In this document: positions 59,950 to 64,000 of the stretch, one piece after another
Layout of the letters: each line of letters starts with the position of its first letter
How positions within the stretch are numbered: position 1 is the stretch's first letter
Source: Teredinibacter franksiae
GTDB lineage: Bacteria; Pseudomonadota; Gammaproteobacteria; Pseudomonadales; Cellvibrionaceae
Direction of reading: 5' to 3'
Length of the DNA: 64,000 nucleotides
Assembly: GCF_014218805.1 (NCBI RefSeq)
Contig: NZ_JACJUV010000002.1
Location: 58,033-122,032, forward strand
Notes under the pieces: generated by a model
What the model was told of the DNA's origin: nothing
Database searches by the model: none
Seen by the model: only the letters and a program-made list of their open reading frames with translations
Program-made: the position numbers and the translations under genes

Positions 59950-60357
59950 GTGAACATTTCATTTCATTTGGATTTTAATGGGGAGTGTCGAGAAGCATTC
60001 GAGTATTATGGTTATCATCTGGGCGGAAAAATTGGAATGCTGCTGCAATACAAGGATTCCCCTCATGCTGAAAACGTCTCAAGTGAATGGCAAGGGAAAG
60101 TGGCACACGCCAATATTAGAGTCGGAAACATTGAGCTTTCTGGAGCCGATGTGCGGCCAGACCAATATGAAAAACCAAAAGGTTTCTATATTCTATTAAA
60201 TGTGGTTTCTGCTGAGGATGTTAAATCCATTTTTAGTGAGTTTTGCTTGGAGGGGGATGTCATATTACCGCTACAAAAAACCTTTTGGTCTGAGTGCTAC
60301 GGTATGGTTGTTGATCGCTTTGGCATACCTTGGAAAATAAATTGTGGAGCACAATAA
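59950..60357 (+). CDS. VOC-family (PhnB/glyoxalase-like) protein
   Basis: A 135-residue protein of the vicinal-oxygen-chelate fold, PhnB-like: FHLDFNGECREAFEYYGYHLGGKI, VAHANIRVGNIELSGADVRP, then FWSECYGMVVDRFGIPWKIN. Members bind a metal and a small substrate, or antibiotics in some cases; substrate unknown. GTG 59950 is preferred because AAGGTG lies 7 bases upstream; GTG 59944 is possible. Confidence 0.85.
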   Translation: MNISFHLDFNGECREAFEYYGYHLGGKIGMLLQYKDSPHAENVSSEWQGKVAHANIRVGNIELSGADVRPDQYEKPKGFYILLNVVSAEDVKSIFSEFCLEGDVILPLQKTFWSECYGMVVDRFGIPWKINCGAQ

Positions 60358-60501
60358 TTTTGCCATTGTGTACTGCGAAATTAGTTAAATTTGAACATTA
60401 AAGCATTAATCCACAGTGTCGATTTTCTGGCACAGTAAGGTAAGCGCAATGGAGTCTACAAATGAGAATAACCGGCGAATGCTTTTGTGGAGGTGTTACT
60501 A

Positions 60502-61580
60502 GCGGGCCACTAAAAAACAATACATTTCATTTGAAACCTGTATAATTGAAGTCATGAAAAATGACGCAAGAAAACTTAGTACAGAAGAGCAGCATTTAGT
60601 TCGCAAGATAGCCGTGCAGCGAGTGCATGATGGTGAAAGTGCGGCCGAAGTGACACGCAGTTTTGGTCTTGGAAGCCGAACAATTTTCACTTGGTTGCGT
60701 TTAGCGCGTGAAAAAGGAATTGAAGCTCTGGCTCCCAAGGCGCGCACTGGACGCAATCGAACACTATCCGATCTTGAAGAGCAAGAAATAAAGAGGTGGA
60801 TAATCGGCGGAGATCCTAGGCAGCATGGGTTTGATTTTGGTTTGTGGACACGCCAAATTGTTGCTGATTTAATTCTTGAACGGTTTGGCGTTACCCTAAG
60901 CATTTCCGGTGTCGGTAAAATTCTGCATCGCTTGGGCTTGACGCCACAAAAACCGCTACGTAGAGCTTATGAGCGGGACGAGAAAGCGGTGCAAGAATGG
61001 GTTGACGACGTCTACCCTAAAGTTAGGGCATACGCTAAAAAGAAAGGGGCTGAGATATTTTGGTTGGATGAAGCCACTATTCGTTCTGATGATCCTTTAC
61101 AGCGTACCTGGGGTGAAAAAGGAAAGACACCTGTCGTCAGAACAAGCGGTCAAAGACAGGCCATTAATGCGATCTCAGCGTTATCAAATAAGGGGGGCTT
61201 TTGGTATCACGTTTTTGACGGAAAATTTAATGCGGATAAATGTATTGAATGCTTAAAAAGTTTCCAAAAAGGCCGTAACCACCCCGTCATACTTATCGTT
61301 GATGGGCATCCCGTACATAAATCAAAGAAGGTCACGGACTATATTGAAACACTTGAAGGAAAAATTGAAATGGTGTTTCTACCACCGTACGCACCGGATT
61401 TAAACCCAGACGAGCTTGTGTGGAATCAGGTGAGAAATATCGGCACATCAAAAAAGCCACTCAAGAAGGGGGAATCACTAAAGAATCGTGCCGTTTTAGA
61501 TTTGGAAAGTATCAAACGGGATAAGGCCCTGATTAAATCGTTTTTTCAAGAGGCAACTGTATCGTTTGCTGCTGCCTAGG
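60502..61580 (+). mobile_element. IS630-family insertion sequence (1,079 bp), intact
   Basis: The element is bounded by the TA dinucleotide at 60500-60501 and its copy at 61581-61582, the IS630 target duplication. The ends show imperfect inverted similarity: within the first 26 bases about 16 match, with AACAATACA on the left against AACGATACA on the right. It carries one intact transposase gene. The exact end bases are inferred from the restored target frame. Confidence 0.88.
60554..61579 (+). CDS. IS630-family DDE transposase
   Basis: A 341-residue transposase in one frame. N-terminal helix-turn-helix (about 18-75: VRKIAVQRVHDGESAAEVTRSFGLGSRTIF, TWLRLAREKG), winged linker with IVADLILERFGVTLSISGVGKIL, then the DDE catalytic domain: Asp in IFWLDEATIRSDD, Asp in VILIVDGHPVHKSK, Glu in PPYAPDLNPDELVWNQVR. 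All three acidic residues are present, so it may be active. A TATAAT box lies at 60541 just before the ATG. Confidence 0.95.
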   Translation: MKNDARKLSTEEQHLVRKIAVQRVHDGESAAEVTRSFGLGSRTIFTWLRLAREKGIEALAPKARTGRNRTLSDLEEQEIKRWIIGGDPRQHGFDFGLWTRQIVADLILERFGVTLSISGVGKILHRLGLTPQKPLRRAYERDEKAVQEWVDDVYPKVRAYAKKKGAEIFWLDEATIRSDDPLQRTWGEKGKTPVVRTSGQRQAINAISALSNKGGFWYHVFDGKFNADKCIECLKSFQKGRNHPVILIVDGHPVHKSKKVTDYIETLEGKIEMVFLPPYAPDLNPDELVWNQVRNIGTSKKPLKKGESLKNRAVLDLESIKRDKALIKSFFQEATVSFAAA

Positions 61581-61953
61581 TAGTAGCTATAAAGTGGAGG
61601 GTGTTCTTCGTGATGCTAGATCTTGCCATTGTTCTCGTTGCAGAAAAGCTTTTAGCTCTCAAGCCTCTGCTTATGCGTTAGTCAAACATCAGGAATTTGA
61701 ATGGCTTTCTGGTGAAGAACTGCTAACTACTTACAGTGGTAAGTCGGGTTTCGGCCTCCAGTTTTGTTGCCAATGTGGTTCAACACTTTGTGGTACTTAT
61801 AAGGGAGCTGTGCACGGGGTTACATTGGGTTGTTTAAATGGAGAGCCCGATATTGAAATTGGCAGGCATATTTACGTCGGTTCAAAAGCTAGTTGGGAAG
61901 TTATGCCCACGGGGGTTATTCAATATGTGGAGGGGGCGCCAGAAAACGCCTAA

Positions 61954-62398
61954 TCATCATATTTTTCAGTTATATCATTTCCGGTAACGCATTCATTTCA
62001 GTTTTGTGTTGTGTACATTATTTCTTGTTGTTGGCGTAATCTCAGGCGTCGGCTGTCACATTCGGTATTTACAGCGGTATTTTATTGATGTGTAACGATC
62101 AATAAGCACTGGCCTCAGCTGGCGACATGCTTCTGTGTATTTTAATGGAGCTTGGTTTCTTGGCTAGCGCAATCTGCGCTAGTGATCTAGGTAAAAACCC
62201 TATCCCTATCCCTATCCCTTGTCTTGGCGTCATTTCCATTTTGTCTTTAGCGCGTCAAAAAAATCATTTGTATAAATATAAGTGGCAATCAGGCTTTTAC
62301 TATCTATTCTTTTTATGTGCTGACGATGGGCGTACTTATGATTTTTTGCGTTGTTACTCAAAAATCAGGTTCCTAAAATAGTAATGATTGGGGGGAGT
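61954..62398. other. Leader region of the right-edge methyltransferase gene
   Basis: About 445 bases with no supported gene. It holds a perfect 8-bp inverted repeat CTAGCGCA / TGCGCTAG with a 3-base loop (62164-62182) and, 16 bases on, the CCCTAT tandem repeat. A structured leader or regulator-binding site is possible. Confidence 0.45.
62198..62219. repeat. CCCTAT tandem repeat
   Basis: Three exact CCCTAT units plus CCCT in the leader of the methyltransferase gene. Confidence 0.9.
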
Positions 62399-63727
62399 AT
62401 GGATCGATTTCTAAAATCTTCTGGCGTTGCGGGAAAAGCGGAAGAAGGTATATTTGATGTGCCGGATTGGGGAGGAATTGGAGGAGACGTTACTTTGCAG
62501 GGCGCTTTAAGCGACAGCCTTCGACAAACAATTGGTACGCTCAGTGCTCCTAAAGATACTAACGACTTGATACACAGCAATCAAAATTTCGTTGCGTTGG
62601 TATTAGGTGATCACCCTCTGAGTAAGGACCTGTTAAGCCCTGCGCTGAACGCTGTGTACGAACAACAATTACAGGTATATAAGACCTCCAATATTCCCAA
62701 ATATTTACGTACCCGACAATATATAAGCGCATCGGGTTTGGTTTTGTCTCCCGACCATTGCGTTACCACTATACGCGATAGCCTAAGAGTAGGGTTGTTT
62801 TTACGGGGTGGCCATAACGCAATTGAACAGCTGCGCCGCGAGAATTGCTCTAAACCTCTGCATATTGTGTACCCTGCCTGTGGCCCGTTCGCGCCGCTTT
62901 TGTTGCCGCTATTGGCCTATTATAAAAACCATGGAGTCTATTCTGAAAAAGATATCAGCGTTACTTTCATTGATATTCAAGAAGGCGCCATTTTGGCGTT
63001 AAAAACCTTGGTTAAAACGTTGGACGTACAGGGGTATGTTCGGAACATTATCTGTAATGACGCTTGTGAATATCAAACGCAAGAAGAAATTCATCTGGTG
63101 ATATTGGAGGCTATGCAGCACGGATTTAGTCGAGAAGGGCATTTGCGTCTGGCAAAACATTACGCCGATAGACTTAGTGATAACGGCATATTTTTACCTA
63201 AACGAATTTCAATAACGGCCTCTTTAAGCGTCCCTCAGCGTGAATATGTGGATCAATGGAAGACCATGGACGATGCCCTACATGTGGAAATTCAACAGGA
63301 GCGTATCGCGTTGGGTTGTGTGCTGAACGTGGATCTTCCGTTTTTGCGCTCAATGCAAGCGCAAGAGCTGGATGAGTACACTCATTTGGTGGAATGCGAA
63401 ACGTTAACAATTCCACCGTTAGAGAAAGATGTTTCCGAACAAGCATTGCTATTTCATACTCGCGTAAACGTATTTGATGACGACTGGTTAGGTGAGTATG
63501 AGTCGGGTATTACGCACCCGTTACGCGATGCTCAAGTTTGTGTGAACTTTACACCTAGGGAAACCCTAGCCGGAGATTTGTTAGTGGCTTCAGGTGACCG
63601 TTTAACTTTCTATTATTGTATGAATGGCCTTCCCGGATTTTTGACAACCAAAACGAAGGATTCGCTAGTTACTGTTGGTCTTTCTGATAGCTTGGGTACA
63701 TGTTTGGAGGGTTGTAGTGAGCAATAA
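62399..63727 (+). CDS. PRMT-like class I SAM-dependent methyltransferase
   Basis: About 442 residues. The N-terminal ~150 residues are of no recognised family. Then a Rossmann methyltransferase core: motif I HIVYPACGPFAPLLLPLLAYY, motif II VTFIDIQEGAILALKTLV, acidic NIICNDACEY, and LVILEAMQHGFSREGHLRLAKHYADRLSDNGIFLPKRI. The glutamate and 'L-x-x-x-G-x-x-x-P' order recall protein arginine methyltransferases. The C-terminal region is a beta-rich barrel, also PRMT-like. Substrate unknown. Start is uncertain: ATG 62399 has a GGGGGG tract 3-9 bases upstream; ATG 62384 is possible. The next gene overlaps its end by 11 bases. Confidence 0.65.
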   Translation: MDRFLKSSGVAGKAEEGIFDVPDWGGIGGDVTLQGALSDSLRQTIGTLSAPKDTNDLIHSNQNFVALVLGDHPLSKDLLSPALNAVYEQQLQVYKTSNIPKYLRTRQYISASGLVLSPDHCVTTIRDSLRVGLFLRGGHNAIEQLRRENCSKPLHIVYPACGPFAPLLLPLLAYYKNHGVYSEKDISVTFIDIQEGAILALKTLVKTLDVQGYVRNIICNDACEYQTQEEIHLVILEAMQHGFSREGHLRLAKHYADRLSDNGIFLPKRISITASLSVPQREYVDQWKTMDDALHVEIQQERIALGCVLNVDLPFLRSMQAQELDEYTHLVECETLTIPPLEKDVSEQALLFHTRVNVFDDDWLGEYESGITHPLRDAQVCVNFTPRETLAGDLLVASGDRLTFYYCMNGLPGFLTTKTKDSLVTVGLSDSLGTCLEGCSEQ

Positions 63728-64000
63728 TGTTACTCCTAAGGTTGTGGTTTTTGCATCGAGTATTTTCAGTCAAAATATTTTGATGTATTTGATGGAAAAA
63801 AAATACTTAGTTGGCATTATTCTACCGGACCCAAGTGAGTTAGGTGCTGGCGCGATAGGGGTGGATAGTCTTGCGGCGCAGTTGAAAGATGCGGGTATTC
63901 CTTATCAGTGTTGCTGTCAGAAAAAACTGCCGTTAATTGTTGAACAGTTAGATGCGTGGCAGGCCACTCTCGGTATTGTTGCAACATACCCACATATATT
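63717..64000 (+). CDS. Formyltransferase-like protein (3' end beyond the window)
   Basis: The first 94 residues are visible: VVVFASSIFSQNILMYLMEKKYLVGIILPDPSELG, then LAAQLKDAGIPYQ and LGIVATYPHI. This follows the pattern of the N-terminal domain of methionyl-tRNA formyltransferase-type (GART-fold) enzymes, where the strand-end Phe-x-Ser and the later 'P-x-I' segment shape the folate/sugar site. The catalytic Asn-His-Asp lie beyond the edge, so activity cannot be judged. GTG 63717 follows GGAGGG by 5 bases and overlaps the methyltransferase gene, so the two are co-translated. Confidence 0.65.
   Translation, partial: MSNNVTPKVVVFASSIFSQNILMYLMEKKYLVGIILPDPSELGAGAIGVDSLAAQLKDAGIPYQCCCQKKLPLIVEQLDAWQATLGIVATYPHI

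Larger units (their letters stand above)
60462..61953 (+). pseudogene. GFA-family gene interrupted by an IS630 element
   Basis: The gene starts at ATG 60462 (MRITGECFCGGVT), is cut after 60501, and resumes at 61583 (SSYKVEGVLRDARSCHCSRCRKAF) to the stop at 61953. Removing 60502-61580 and one copy of the TA duplicate joins the two parts in frame: 40 + 371 bases = 411, or 136 residues. The GFA zinc cysteines are all there: CFC, SCHCSRC and CCQCG. GFA proteins resemble glutathione-dependent formaldehyde-activating enzyme; true substrates are mostly unknown. A downstream GTG at 61594 could restart a partial protein lacking the first zinc ligands. Confidence 0.9.

Noticed and set aside
62198..62219. 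CCCTAT run as a telomere-like or CRISPR repeat
   Set aside because: Too short, without spacers, and internal to the chromosome; a simple tandem repeat.
62127..62381. 84-codon frame in the methyltransferase leader
   Set aside because: Translates through the CCCTAT repeat and the hairpin; not protein-like and without a ribosome site.

Overview
The window looks like a chromosomal segment of a plant-polysaccharide-degrading gammaproteobacterium, most likely Cellvibrionaceae (Saccharophagus / Teredinibacter / Cellvibrio type). The reasons are the housekeeping gene orders (purN-purM-DUF2066-hda, rnt-pyrC-motY, arsC-wrbA-DUF2069), exported proteins with Pro-Thr-Glu linkers, a PL3 pectate lyase, a long TonB-dependent receptor and a GH94 phosphorylase. 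No taxonomic search could be run. I saw no rRNA, tRNA or CRISPR array.

Layout. 1-3456: peptidoglycan-recycling genes (ampD cut by the left edge, ampE, convergent ampG) and fxsA. 3619-9721: groES-groEL behind a sigma-32-like promoter, sodB, a PuuD-like membrane protein, a coiled-coil membrane protein and a class I fumarase. 10062-19413: a polysaccharide-uptake region with a TonB-dependent receptor, a large lipoprotein carrying a duplicated domain, a broken RAYT transposase, a protein made of two GH2-type sugar-binding domains, and a PL3 pectate lyase. 19568-31671: mostly core genes (phhB, a HAMP-GGDEF-EAL protein, purMN, DUF2066, hda, sppA, DUF2069, wrbA, arsC-like, a YihY-family protein, a single-domain response regulator). 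31824-39033: avtA, then gluconokinase divergent from a LacI-type regulator, a GPH sugar symporter and a GH94 phosphorylase. The last four look like a pathway for cellobionic acid (glucosyl-gluconate). 39109-44012: a membrane glycosylation cluster with an ALG10-like protein, a DUF2298 'YYY' protein, a polyprenyl-phosphate sugar transferase carrying a frameshift, and GtrA. 44009-47109: rnt, pyrC, motY.

47110-64000 is accessory and much less dense. It holds an unknown large lipoprotein, a second RAYT remnant, a half-size FtsX-type permease, DUF5675, a diguanylate cyclase broken by two frameshifts (one in a G8 run inside its catalytic motif), several small lipoproteins and membrane proteins, an Omp85-type barrel, a lipocalin, PsiE and VOC proteins. 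An intact IS630-family element sits inside a GFA-family gene, and the original 136-residue frame can be rebuilt exactly. The right edge begins a two-gene unit of unknown function: a PRMT-like methyltransferase followed by a formyltransferase-like protein cut by the window end.

How the genes fit together: the receptor, lipoprotein and lyase form a pectin-directed set. The GH94/GPH/GntK/LacI set would import an oxidised disaccharide released by oxidative cellulose cleavage and split it to glucose-1-phosphate and gluconate. The clearest items for follow-up are that cellobionate cluster with its single perfect operator palindrome, the ALG10/DUF2298 glycosylation cluster, and the right-edge methyltransferase/formyltransferase pair. 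Single-base frameshifts in the glycosyltransferase and cyclase genes may be real decay, slippage or base-call errors.
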